From Riptortus pedestris (taxonomy: Eukaryota > Arthropoda > Insecta > Hemiptera > Alydidae): a DNA stretch of 64,000 bases. The stretch is taken from NCBI GenBank assembly GCA_019009955.1, contig CM032230.1, forward strand, positions 4,512,001 through 4,576,000, read 5' to 3'. Within the stretch, counting starts at the first letter, position 1. Each line of letters starts with the position of its first letter. The translations under genes and the position numbers were made by a program. The notes below the pieces were generated by a model. That model had not been told where the DNA came from. It saw only the letters and a list, made by a program, of their open reading frames with translations, and made no database searches. Positions 40,598-49,616 of this stretch are shown piece by piece.

Positions 40598-43500
40598 TCA
40601 AACTAGTTTTTATATTATTATTTTAATTTACGATTCGAATTTGTATATGCAAATTATCAACCTGGGATTTATATACAAAATACTTTCTTTATTGTGATTC
40701 GAACTAAAAACGTCCATCTCAATTATCAAGATGTGTGAGGGAATCGAAGAATTTGATGTGTCTTTTGTAAATGGTATATATGGGCTCAGTGGGAGAGGGA
40801 AGGGGAACCTTGATAATTCAAAATTGGTTTCTATCTTGGATATCAACCTATGCATTCGCATGTGTTTAGAAGGCAGGTTGAAGCCTGTAACTAGAAATCT
40901 TAAGCACCAAATATTGATTTCATTGAACTTTTAGTTTGTGAGATATTAAGTTATTTTGTTACAAGAATTCTCGTAGCCTGCTTAAGTTACAAGTATGGCT
41001 CGTATGAGGTTTTTACTCTGGAAAAAACAGGCTATGGAATATTTATTATATAATATAGAATCGGCTGAATCTATAATAAGATTGTACATAATTATTATAA
41101 ACTGGCATTGATTACCTGACGGAATCAGCTGAGCCCATGTTGCCGGTTACTTGTGAAAACCTCACCACGGCCGGAGTCCTTGATGGAACCGTCGAAAATA
41201 TCCTTGCAAAGGTGTATCTAGAGATATCATGAGTCACTTCTAAATATCCAAGTGCACCTGTTCAAACAAATTAACTGTGGTTTTCCTTAAAACAAATCAG
41301 CTATTGAGATTGTACTTCTTTTTAGCAGATTTCCCTTAAGGGGAATTTTCCTTCAAATGTCCATCAATCGTACCTAGGAGATGAGGAAACTGAGGTCCAT
41401 TCAAAATTATATATATATATATATATATANTATATATATATATATATACTGTTAAAGCTCTCGAGCTCGCAATATTTGATTGTTCGTTATTAATCTCGCG
41501 ATTTAGTCGTTGTATATAATAAGAAAGAGTTGTTAACGGCTGAAATCGGGCCGGGGGGGGGGGGGAATTAGAGGGGAGGATTTTTGAAAATTTGAAATAT
41601 CTCCGTTACTGTACGTCATTCGAAAAATTGTATAGGATCATTATTATTGCAAATTAAATTTATTATAAATATTGTTATATACATTTACTCCCTATCTTGA
41701 ATATTAACCGAGATATTTTCACCTTTATTATGTGTGCGCGGATAACGGACGAGATGAGATCGGCTAATTTTGGTCCTAGTCGAGAGTTTCCACCAAAAGC
41801 TAGTTCGTCCGTTTCCGTAACTGTTCGGCTCTAGTGAAATTTATTTAGTGTAAAACTTCTCGAGGGAAATCTGCGTGACGGACTTTTTTGTTTCAAACAC
41901 TCCTGATAGTTTGTTTTATTCGAGCAATATCCCTTGTAAGAATATAATCCACAATAAGACATAGTGGTCTAACTATTGTTAGCAAATTTCTTTTAAGGGA
42001 AATAAGCTATTATGATTGTACTCTATACGCGATTTTAATCTGAATAAATAGAAACAGTTGTAAATTTATAAATTGTAGGCCTTGAAAAATGGAATAAATA
42101 CACGGGAAATATTAGCAAATGTAGTATTTTAACTTCAAGTCTATCGCTGCCAGCATAAATACTTCAGATATTACTATATAAAGATTATCAAACAATAGTG
42201 CTAATAATGACCTGCTCCTTTGGCATGAACGACTCTCTCTGGGATCCTCTCTCGGTTGAATGTTTGCATCTGGTCGAAGAATGTCAGGTCCTGGATGAGA
42301 GTTGGCCCGTGGCGACCTGCAGTAAGGGAGTTCTCAATATCGTCTATTGGAGCACCACCATTACTCACTAATGTAGGAGCGTTCTGAAAATATTTGAAAA
42401 CCTAGACTGGTTTTATGTTTTTAAAGGGAATCGCCTATTGAGGCTGTCCAATAGTTAAGGGGATGACAGAATTGAGACCCGTTCAAAACTATATATATAG
42501 TTGATAAAACTGCGTGCATGAGACATTATACACAGATAACCACTTATCTAAGAAGTACGAAGTAAATGAAAGCAACCGACAGATGGCGGCAGGAATGTTC
42601 TCGGTGACGCCAGTCTTGGATCTAGACAAGTCTCACCCCTTTTTCTCTGAACTCGAAAATTTTATTGAATGAGATAAAAATTATTCTGATTCATTATAAA
42701 TTACAGTACAAGATATAGTAAATGGTTTTCAATAAAATTAATATCTTATATACTGATATATTTCAGTAATTGTTTTTCTTTCCGGTGTGAGGTTGGCTGA
42801 CCTCTTTGATAACATTTCAGACGCTTCTCTTCCGGAAATTATTAAAATTACTTACTTATTACCGTTTATATATATTCACTTAATATTCACGGTGGTGTTG
42901 TGTTACCCGTATGTAGATTTATCCATTGTTATACTTGCGAATGGAAATCTGCTTGGTTCACGCAGCCCTTGCGTGACGGACTTTAATACCCCCCCCCTTC
43001 GCCTTCTAGCACCCCCCTCCCAATCCAGGGAGTTCTAGCCATTAACGAATATTATCTTTAATGTTGAATGAAACAGTAAAATATCGAATTAATTGATGAG
43101 GTCCTCACACAACGTACTTTCATGAATCTCATGTTAATTATTATGAACCCCCGCTTTGCGTTACTACGGCTAATGGGTTACCTATAGGCTACCACCCGTT
43201 TCTAGCCAGGACTAACAACTTTATATAATGAGTTCGTTCCCCAGGTGAGAAACGAATTAACAACTTTTTAGTTTGGCGTGTGAGATTAAGGTCAACGCCT
43301 TAGCACACTTGGCTAACCTAAGCCGCCGCTAAATAATATAAATCATATGGCTAGTATATTACTTTCCTTCCGGGACCAATACCCACATTAAAGTATAGAT
43401 CGTCTAATCATCTTTGCGGTCGTCCATATTAAATAGAACTTAGTTAAATTACTAATGTCTATTACACCTAATGTCTAATATCTATTTGAAAAATCTATTA

Positions 43501-45852
43501 TACCTAATATCTAATGTATATTAGAAATTTCCTTATACATAGTGCCTAAAGTCAATTATACCTAATTTCTTACATACCTAATGTCTAATATCTATTTGAA
43601 AAATCTATTATACCTAATATCTAATGTATATTAGAAATTTCCTTATACATAGTGCCTAAAGTCAATTATACCTAATTTCTATCATACCTAATGTCTAATA
43701 TCTATTATTTCTAAATATCTATTGAAAAATCTAATTATACCTAATATCTAATGTATATAAGAAATTTCCTTACACTAGTGTCTAATGTCTATTACACCTA
43801 ATTTCTATCATACCTAATGTCTAATATCTATTAGAAAACTCTATTAAACTTAATGTCTAATATCTATTAGAAAAGTCTATTATACCTAATGTCTAATGTT
43901 TCTTAGAAATGTCAATTACACCTAATGTCTATTAGAAATGTCTTTTATAGCTAATGTCTATTATACCTAAAGTTTATTAGAAATGTCTGTTATAGCTAAT
44001 GTCTATTATACCTAAAGTTTATTAGAAATGTCTATTACATCTAAAGTCTTTTAGAAATGTCTGTTATAGCTAATGTCTTTTATAGCTAATGTCTATTATA
44101 CCTAAAGTTTATTAGAAATGTCTATTACATCTAAAGTCTTTTAGAAATGTCTGTTATAGCTAATGTCTTTTATAGCTAATGTCTATTATACCTAAAGTTT
44201 ATTAGAAATGTCTATTACATCTAAAGTCTTTTAGAAATGTCTGTTATAGCTAATGTCTTTTATAGCTAATGTCTATTATACCTAAAGTTTATTAGAAATG
44301 TCTATTACATCTAAAGTCTTTTAGAAATGTCTGTTATAGCTAATGTCTATTATACCTAAAGTTTATTAGAAATGTCTATTACATCTAAAGTCTTTTAGAA
44401 ATGTCTGTTATAGCTAATGTCTTTTATAGCTAATGTCTACTATACCTAAAGTTTATTAGAAATGTCTATTACATCTAAAGTCTTTTAGAAATGTCTGTTA
44501 TAGCTAATGTCTATAATACCTAAAGTTTATTAGAAATGTCTATTACATCTAAAGTCTATTAGAAATGTCTGTTATAGCTAATGTCTATTATACCTAAAGT
44601 TTATTAGAAATGTCTATAACATCTAAAGTCTCTTAGAAATGTCTGTTATAGCTAATGTCTATTATACCTTAAGTTTATTAGAAATGTCTATTACATCTAA
44701 AATCTTTTAGAAATGTATGTTATAGCTAATGTCTAATGTTTATTAGAAATGTCTATTACATCTAAAGTCTTTTAGAAATGTCTGTTATAGCTAATGTCTA
44801 TAATACCTAAAGTTTATTAGAAATGTCTATTACATCTAAAGTCTATTAGAAAAGTCTATTACATCTAAAGTCTTTTAGAAATGTCTGTTATAGCTAATGT
44901 CTATTATACCTAAAGTTTATTAGAAATGTCTATTACATCTAAAGTCTTTTAGAAATGTCTGTTATAGCTAATGTCTATTATACCTAAAGTTTATTAGAAA
45001 TGTCTATTACATCTAAAGTCTTTTAGAAATGTCTGTTATAGCTAATGTCTATTATACCTAAAGTTTATTAGAAATGTCTATAACATCTAAAGTCTCTTAG
45101 AAATGTCTGTTATAGCTAATGTCTATTCTACCTAATGTCTATTATACCTAAAGTTTATTAGAAATGTCTATTACGTCTAAAGTCTTTTAGAAATGTCTGT
45201 TATAGCTAATGTCTATTATACCTAAAGTTTATTAGAAATGTCTATTACATCTAAAGTCTTTTAGAAATGTCTGTTATAGCTAATGTCTATTATACCTAAA
45301 GTTTATTAGAAATGTCTATTACATCTAAAGTCTTTTAGAAATGTCTGTTATAGCTAATGTCTATTATACCTAAAGTTTATTAGAAATGTCTATTACATCT
45401 AAAGTCTTTTAGAAATGTCTGTTATAGCTAATGTCTATTATACCTAAAGTTTATTAGAAATGTCTATAACATCTAAAGTCTCTTAGAAATGTCTGTTATA
45501 GCTAATGTCTATTATACCTTAAGTTTATTAGAAATGTCTATTACATCTAAAATCTTTTAGAAATGTATGTTATAGCTAATGTCTATTATACCTAAAGTTT
45601 ATTAGAAATTTCTATTACATCTAAAGTCTTTTAGAAATGTCTGTTATAGCTAATGTCTATTGTTCCTAATGTATATTAGAAATGTCTATTATACCTAATG
45701 CCTATTAGAAATGCCTCTTATACCTAATATCTATTTGAAATGTCTGTTACAGCTAATATATTATTATATAAAGTCAGTACTTACAGGATGGTTATGGCTC
45801 CAAATCAACAGTTGATCCATAGCGACATTCGGAACCAGCGATTCATTGGCAT
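25049..45852 (-). CDS. Cat: catalase gene, 11 coding exons (5' exon missing)
   Basis: Haem catalase, converting hydrogen peroxide to water and oxygen. Exons, 5' to 3': 45852-45785, 42383-42212, 41257-41116, 38682-38532, 36531-36352, 36243-36052, 34222-34070, 29461-29310, 26776-26663, 25418-25289, 25171-25049. All have AG/GT borders and the phases agree at every junction, giving 524 residues and a stop. The distal-haem segment is [19 protein letters not shown] (catalytic His), the catalytic Asn lies in SNNSPVFF, and the proximal signature is [16 protein letters not shown] (haem-ligand Tyr). The C-terminus is KTPQ, with no SKL-like peroxisomal signal. The first exon listed starts in phase 2, so at least one 5' exon is unseen. 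It may encode a leader, so secretion is possible but unproven. Introns range from 108 bp to 5.8 kb and most of the long ones are full of transposons. I see no frameshift, so the gene looks functional. Confidence 0.95.
25289..25418 (-). CDS. Cat: catalase exon
   Basis: 130 bp. Encodes [19 protein letters not shown] then [16 protein letters not shown] and AYPFIQ, corresponding to the D-NFxQ-x-WxxL region and the helix that follows. The acceptor is tttctag and the donor GTATTC. Confidence 0.95.
26050..26352 (+). repeat. family-A copy, internally deleted
   Basis: GTCCGTCACGTAGGGGCTGC to CTCAAGGGAAATCTGCTAAA. No TA core. Confidence 0.75.
26663..26776 (-). CDS. Cat: catalase exon
   Basis: 114 bp. 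Encodes [20 protein letters not shown] then [17 protein letters not shown], matching the GA-NYYPNSFxGPQ motif of catalases. The acceptor is ttcccag and the donor GTAAGT. Confidence 0.95.
26935..27723 (+). repeat. family-A2 copy
   Basis: CAACTAAGCAGATTTCCCTC start, ACACCACCGTGAATATTAAG, ATCTCGTATAATAAAGGTCT, and end CACTTAAGGTAAATGTGCTA. The TA core is only TATATATA. Confidence 0.85.
28325..29072 (+). repeat. family-A1 copy
   Basis: GTCGGTCACGCAGGGACTGT to GGAAATCTGCTAAAA, with a TA/GATA core. Confidence 0.9.
28815..28946. repeat. (TA)n and (GATA)n microsatellite
   Basis: TA tract followed by about 16 GATA units, forming the core of a family-A copy. Confidence 0.95.
29310..29461 (-). CDS. 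Cat: catalase exon with proximal haem tyrosine
   Basis: 152 bp. Begins with [16 protein letters not shown], the proximal haem-ligand signature (the Tyr is the axial ligand; the Arg is three residues after the exon start region). It continues [20 protein letters not shown], more divergent than usual. It ends in phase 2. Confidence 0.96.
29884..30330 (-). repeat. family-B copy, truncated
   Basis: AACCTGCTTCGCCCGGAAAA then one monomer (TAACAACTTTTGTTATATGT). Confidence 0.65.
30573..30903 (+). repeat. family-B copy, short deletion derivative
   Basis: Both family ends (AATTGTAATCTCTGTCTGTA and GCGGGGTATCTGAGCTAGTA) only 330 bp apart, with TA tracts on both sides. Confidence 0.8.
30928..32199 (-). 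mobile_element. family-B element
   Basis: CTAGCGAAGGTACCCGGCTT to GACAGAGGTTACAATTTTAT, with three monomers. It forms the left arm of a large palindrome with the next element. Confidence 0.88.
32217..33896 (+). mobile_element. family-B element, longest monomer array
   Basis: AGTGTAACCTCTGTCTGTAC to GAAGCCGGGTATCTGAGCTA. Monomer landmarks (GGGCAGGAGT) at about 32852, 33150 and 33447 give a 298-bp period. A stray piece of B tail (CGACGGGTATGAACCCTAAA to AATGAATTCCCGTG) interrupts it at about 32686-32796. Confidence 0.88.
34070..34222 (-). CDS. Cat: catalase exon
   Basis: 153 bp, phase 0 at both ends. Encodes [20 protein letters not shown] then [20 protein letters not shown] and ASPDNLLQ, the AFSPxxxVPGIExSPDxxLQ block. 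The acceptor is gactag and the donor GTTTGC. The intron on its 5' side carries the ZRANB2 retrocopy. Confidence 0.95.
34860..35344. other. GC-rich island of unknown origin
   Basis: About 480 bp of clearly GC-richer sequence (GATCGTGGCGCACCTACCGG, GACTTCCCGAGCCGGATCCC) directly before the ZRANB2 retrocopy. All frames contain stops; no family recognised. Confidence 0.5.
35345..35785 (+). pseudogene. ZRANB2: ZRANB2 processed pseudogene
   Basis: Plus strand, inside a catalase intron. First zinc-finger remnant: [18 protein letters not shown] (about 35389-35442). Then [40 protein letters not shown] and [20 protein letters not shown], the linker and second RanBP2-type zinc finger of ZRANB2 (an RNA-binding splicing factor). 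After a stop at 35675 the similarity resumes as [20 protein letters not shown]. The last Cys of the second finger is Tyr, and there are stops and frame changes. Both fingers and the acidic region lie together with no introns, which indicates a retrocopy. It is not expected to make a working protein. Confidence 0.75.
36052..36243 (-). CDS. Cat: catalase exon
   Basis: 192 bp, phase 0 at both ends. Encodes [39 protein letters not shown] and [22 protein letters not shown], the conserved stretch leading to the FDxTK turn. The acceptor is ctgtag and the donor GTATAA. The intron to the previous exon is only 108 bp. Confidence 0.95.
36352..36531 (-). CDS. Cat: catalase exon
   Basis: 180 bp, phase 0 at both ends. 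Encodes [32 protein letters not shown] and [14 protein letters not shown], matching the SDRGIP-DG-HMNG-GSHTF block of catalases. Some family substitutions are visible ([12 protein letters not shown]). A family-A copy begins about 50 bp upstream of the acceptor. Confidence 0.95.
36582..37266 (+). repeat. family-A1 copy
   Basis: GTCCGTCTCGCAGAGGCTGC to GGGAAATCTGCTAAAG, TA/CA core 37067-37139. In a catalase intron. Confidence 0.9.
37761..38045. repeat. pair of ~85-bp direct repeats
   Basis: 37761-37845 and 37960-38045 share GACTACATCGG, CCTTCCACTAGCT-like and TGGCGGGCC blocks, about 199 bp apart. The second follows a SINE-tail-like GGTCCGCTTTGTCTTACTAA, so these may be heads of a second, unrelated SINE type. 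Confidence 0.5.
38158..38312 (-). mobile_element. tRNA-derived SINE, head truncated
   Basis: Same family (TTGGGACGGGGTATTTACAG on plus; GTTCGACTCCCGCC-type B box on minus). Lies in the catalase intron next to the exon at 38532. Confidence 0.7.
38532..38682 (-). CDS. Cat: catalase exon with catalytic asparagine
   Basis: 151 bp. Encodes [37 protein letters not shown] and [12 protein letters not shown]. The second Asn of SNNSP is the catalytic distal asparagine. The donor is TTG/GTGAGT and the acceptor attacag. A family-A2 element starts only about 20 bp upstream of the acceptor, at about 38703. Confidence 0.96.
38703..39556 (+). repeat. family-A2 copy
   Basis: GTTCATCACGCAAGGGCTAC to ACTAAACTGCTAAAAAAT, TA core 39415-39442. 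Confidence 0.85.
40200..40480 (-). repeat. family-A copy, degraded
   Basis: TCCTTAAGGGAAATCAGCTA start, then TGTTCATCGATCCTACCCGA and GTTAACGCTATAGAGGTCGC. The TA core is replaced by a short GT run. Confidence 0.65.
40536..40596. repeat. (GA)n microsatellite
   Basis: About 30 GA units with one GG interruption, in the catalase intron between the exons at 38682 and 41116. Confidence 0.95.
41116..41257 (-). CDS. Cat: catalase exon
   Basis: 142 bp. Encodes [20 protein letters not shown], then [17 protein letters not shown], the catalase strand-and-loop region before the RDxRGFAxKF motif. The borders are tttgaacag and GTAATC. It ends in phase 2, giving the Arg codon AG+A with the next exon. Confidence 0.95.
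41320..41889 (-). repeat. family-A1 copy with an ambiguous base
   Basis: TTTTAGCAGATTTCCCTTAA to GCGTGACGGACTTT. The TA core (41408-41449) holds the only N of the window at 41430. Confidence 0.88.
41975..42505 (-). repeat. family-A remnants around a catalase exon
   Basis: AGCAAATTTCTTTTAAGGGA at about 41980 and GGGAATCGCCTATTGAGGCT at about 42426 are diverged A 3' ends on either side of the exon at 42212-42383. Confidence 0.5.
42212..42383 (-). CDS. Cat: catalase exon with distal-haem histidine
   Basis: 172 bp. Encodes [16 protein letters not shown] and [15 protein letters not shown], the most conserved N-terminal block of catalases; the His of VVHAKGAG is the catalytic distal histidine. 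The acceptor is ttttcag; the donor is GCAG/GTCATT, a weaker GT site. It ends in phase 1 and joins the next exon to restore GAG-ALGY. Confidence 0.95.
42650..42983 (-). repeat. family-A2 5' part
   Basis: AATTTTATTGAATGAGATAA to GCAGCCCTTGCGTGACGGAC. No core or 3' end. Confidence 0.8.
43138..43325 (-). mobile_element. tRNA-derived SINE
   Basis: Plus-strand TACCTATAGGCTACCACCCG to GTGTGAGATTAAGGTCAACG. The B box is degraded. Confidence 0.7.
43440..45725. repeat. 2.3-kb minisatellite in catalase intron
   Basis: Basic 29-bp subunits of the type CTATTAxAxCTAAAGTxTxT plus TAGAAATGT, alternating in two flavours and followed by a 16-bp CTGTTATAGCTAATGT piece. This gives a 74-bp unit, or 90 bp where the 16-mer is duplicated. 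The left part is more diverged and the centre very homogeneous. It fills the intron between the catalase exons at 45785 and 42383. Confidence 0.95.
45785..45852 (-). CDS. Cat: catalase exon (first one visible)
   Basis: 68 bp encoding the N-terminal arm, about 22 residues ending [10 protein letters not shown]. The acceptor is ttttgtag and the donor GTAAGT. The frame closed by this exon continues exactly into the next one ([12 protein letters not shown]). The exon begins two bases into a codon and has no suitable ATG upstream in frame before a stop, so translation must start in an exon further right that I could not identify. Confidence 0.8.
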
Positions 45853-46639
45853 CTACAAAAACGATCCTTAATAAATTAATTTATACGAATGAGAAGGAAC
45901 TGAAGGTAATAACAAAGAACCAATGTTATTCAACTTTCAAATGCATTTTATACTGTTAGAGCTAGGTATCCACCAAACTATAATATATTAGATTACCACC
46001 CCTCTCCCATTACTTGTTTTATTAATCTTCTGGGTATTTGGGAAATATTCATACACATACATTTATTATAAAATATGATTCCGATTTCTTCATACAAACG
46101 GAAAATACAAATTAAAATAAAAGAAAACTTTGAACGTTCTAGCGGTCGTAATTTTTGTTGGATTGTTACGAAACTAATGTTTAAGCATTTAAGGTGAAAC
46201 TAAAGATCATGTTGGCTAAAACTGAAATTGGAGCAGGTTTGGGGGTGAAGTGGATTAAAGAGGACAAATACAGAAATTCTAAATATCACTGTTGTTATGA
46301 CTTAAAATCGAAAATGTCATAAAATCTTTTTTAAAATGTAATATTCTATCTTTTGTCCAATACATTTTTCTCTAATTCGATTATCATCCTGAGGTATTTG
46401 CATTTCCAGCAATAAGCCCAAATTGATGTGACGATTCTACGCCAAATACATAATTCCATTGCCACCAATTCCCTTTCGTAAAATGTCCAACTTTCGCATC
46501 CGTAAAGCAGATAACACTCCAAACGAATATGTTAGTAACCATACTTATATGTTTTACAGTGTATGTGTAACACAGTGAAAAACAAAAATGGCCAAACACT
46601 ATTTGATAATAATGAAATATGTGCTCTTTGGAGACTATA

Positions 46640-46812
46640 TAGAACTTTACAGCGATTCTGATACTACTGACGACGAAGTATTAGAGAAAATATCAGGTGT
46701 GGATGGATATAACTTAGGCCCTCCCATTTTGATGGAGCATTCAATCACACTCTTCAGAGTTTGAAAGATAAAAAGGCAACTGGGGTTGATGAGATGCCAG
46801 CTGAACTGCTTA
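46640..46812 (+). pseudogene. short LINE reverse-transcriptase fragment
   Basis: Plus-strand frames read SDSDTTDDEVLEKISGVDGY and, after a shift, LKDKKATGVDEMPAELLKK, the start of the RT domain (K-x-G-x-D-xx-P-A-E-L-L). A family-A2 element follows immediately. Confidence 0.6.
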
Positions 46813-46815
46813 AAA

Positions 46816-47562
46816 AAAGTCCGTCGCGCACGTGCTGCGTAAACTAAGCAGATTTCCCTCGTGAAGTTTAATAATAGATAATTCAACATACTTCTAACAC
46901 ACCACCGTGAATATTAAGTGTATAAATACATTGAGGGAGTAATAAGAAATCTTTCCCCTTCAGGAGGAAGAAATGTTAACAAGCAGGTCTCCCAACCTGA
47001 CTCTCACCGGAAAGAAAAGCAATTACTGAAATATATCAGAATATAACATATTAATTTGATTGAAAACTATTTAGTATATCTAGTACTGTAATTTATAATG
47101 AATCAGAATTATTTTTATCTCAATCAATCGTATTTAAGTAGTCAAAAAAAAGAAAAGAAAAGAAAACAAATAAATAAATAAATAAATAAAAAAAAAATAA
47201 AAAGGGGGGGGGATCACCAGAACATATTTGCATGTATCTAGTATAATAAAGGTCTCTGGAAAACAATATTTGGTATTTAAGCTTCGAATAATGTGGTTTA
47301 TTGCATAACCGAGTAATGTTTATGTAATACGAGAAGAAATGGGGGTTTGCTGAAGGCTGAAAAATGCGAATATCTCGATCAATATTCAAGACAGAGAATA
47401 AATGTATATAACAATATTTATAGTACATTTAATTTGTCATAAGATTGGTTCTATACAATGTTTCGGTCCGACGCATAATAACGGAGATATTTTGAATTTT
47501 GAAAATTCTCCCCCTCTAAATCCCTTTCCCCTTGTCCGATTTCAGCCGTTAACGAACTCTAA
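46816..47562 (+). repeat. family-A2 copy, 3'-truncated
   Basis: GTCCGTCGCGCACGTGCTGC to CCGATTTCAGCCGTTAACGA. The TA core and hairpin end are missing. Confidence 0.8.
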
Positions 47563-47754
47563 GCTATTTAGTATATCTAGTACTGTAAACTTCACCGCTA
47601 AGGATCATATATTCATTATTGCCGAAAATCAAACCAAAAATAGTAGGGAGGGGGGGGGGGTATATCAAGGAGGAAAATCAAAATATCTCAGTTATTGTCA
47701 GTACAAACTCAGCAGTCTTCAATAATTAGTGTTGTAGAAGCTCTTTACAATAAA

Positions 47755-48110
47755 AGTCCGTCACGCAGGGGCTGCGTAAACTAAGCAGATTTCCCTCGTG
47801 AAGTTATACAATAGAGAAATCTCCATACGAGAAAACTTATCGTGAAAATTCGCGAAAAAAGTCAATGTACAGACAGAGATTACAATTATAGATATATATA
47901 TATATTATACTACCTCAGATACCCGTCATTGCCCGGGAATGGTGGTAGTCGGCTGGATGGTGATAGTATTTTTTTGGCAAGGCTTTACTTTGCACAATAT
48001 TTTGACATTTACCCGTCCCAGTGTTTAGGGTTAATACCCGTCGTTTCTGTGGATTTGTTAATAATAAAACTAATTTTTTATGTAAGACTTCACTAGACAC
48101 CATAACTGCC
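47755..48110. repeat. family-A1 5' end fused to family-B pieces
   Basis: A1 start on plus at 47755-47830, then the B minus 5' end (AATGTACAGACAGAGATTAC), a TA tract, then the B minus 3' end (CAGATACCCGTCATTGCCCG) to about 48110. A mosaic formed by insertion and deletion. Confidence 0.7.
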
Positions 48111-48174
48111 GGCAGTGTAGCCCGATAGATTTATCCTAATTAATTAATTAATTTTTTTTGGCAACAAGCTGCTA

Positions 48175-48176
48175 CA

Positions 48177-48233
<57 letters not shown>

Positions 48234-48640
48234 CTGTTAACGCTCTAGCTGTCGCAATTTTTGTTTGATCGTTACGAAAGTCGATATTTAACCGTTTTAT
48301 GTAAAAAGACAGATCAAGTTCGTTAATGGCTGAAATCGGACTCGAGGGAGTGGCGTTTGGAGGGTGGGGGATTTTCGGAGAATTCAAAATATCTCCGTTA
48401 TTATGAATCGGATCGAAAAATTGTATAGAATCAATCTTATTGCAAATTAAATTTACGATATATACTGTTATTACATTTATTCTCTATCTTGAATATTAAC
48501 TGAGATTTTGCATTTTTATTAAGTGTAACGGATGAGTGAGTTTCCCTCCAAAAGCTAGTTTGCCCGTATCTGTTGGGCTCTTGTATGGAGATTTCTCTAT
48601 TGTATAACTTCACGTGGGAAATCTGTGACGGACTTTTTTT
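48175..48640 (-). repeat. family-A1 copy lacking the hairpin end
   Basis: TA core 48180-48229, GTTAACGCTCTAGCTGTCGC to CTGTGACGGACTTTTT. Confidence 0.8.
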
Positions 48641-48684
48641 TTTGTAATACAAAAACTGTTCATGTTAATTCGTTGTGTAATTTA

Positions 48685-49020
48685 TTTATTCATCGATCCT
48701 AACTAGGGGATGACGAAAATGAGTTCCTTTAAAATTATATATATATATTTAACGCGTCTGTTAACGCTCTAGAGGACGCAATTTTTTTTTTATCCTTGCC
48801 AAACACAATATTTAATCGTTTTATGTAAAAAGAAAAATCAAGTTCGTTAATGGATGAAATCGGACAAGTGGGATGGGGGGGGGTTAGAGGGGAGGATTTT
48901 CGAAATATCGGCTCTCGTGAAATCGGTTTAGAGACTCGTTACGAGTATGCAAATTTCTCTATTGTAAACCTTCACGTGAGAAAGCTGCTTATTTTACCCA
49001 GCCCCTGCGTGACGGACTTT
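48685..49020 (-). repeat. family-A1 copy, internally deleted
   Basis: CATCGATCCTAACTAGGGGA to CCTGCGTGACGGAC. Confidence 0.75.
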
Positions 49021-49616
49021 CCTTGTAACACAAGTATTAAGTGAGTTATTCCTATTTTGTTGTTTTCAGCCTCAAGTAAACACCAACTCCTAACCATCGC
49101 ATTTTTATTTTGAAATATATAATATCAGTAGTGCCGTGGGAATTCTGCTTAGTTTACATGCGTGACGGACATTTTGACTAAGTGCATAATTAATGAGTCA
49201 CCAAGTAGCTGAAATCATCCAAGCGATCAGTTTGGCGCCAAACACCGAGTTCATTAACTAATTCAATCTTTAATATTAAAAAAAATAAGAAGCTTACAGA
49301 GCTTTCCGGAGCTGACTCCATTGGGTGAAGAGAGTTGTGCAATGGCTGACAATGCATTTGTAATAATGAAGAAGGATGCAAGGAAGAAGTGCATTCTAGC
49401 TGACTGTTAACTGCACAATAGTCCTTAGGAGTTTGCTGCCCCTTATCATGTCCTACCACTCCCCCTATCAAGTTTATGTCTCCTTTTAGCCTTTCTAAAT
49501 TTCACCACTATCCATTCTACCCAGCTCATAAATTGCCGAGTTATTTAGGTCAGAGTTAGAAATCAAATGTAAAGTCACCAGTATATCTAGTTTGGCGATA
49601 TTAAGAAAAATAATGG

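Noticed and set aside
43440..45725. CRISPR-like array
   Set aside because: Units are contiguous with no unique spacers, and the host is a eukaryote; this is a minisatellite.
46384..46599. Minus-strand frame with MVTNIFVWSVICFTDA as first catalase exon
   Set aside because: Close to the gene and leader-like, but the nearby GT sites fall in phase 0, not phase 1, so it cannot be joined in frame.
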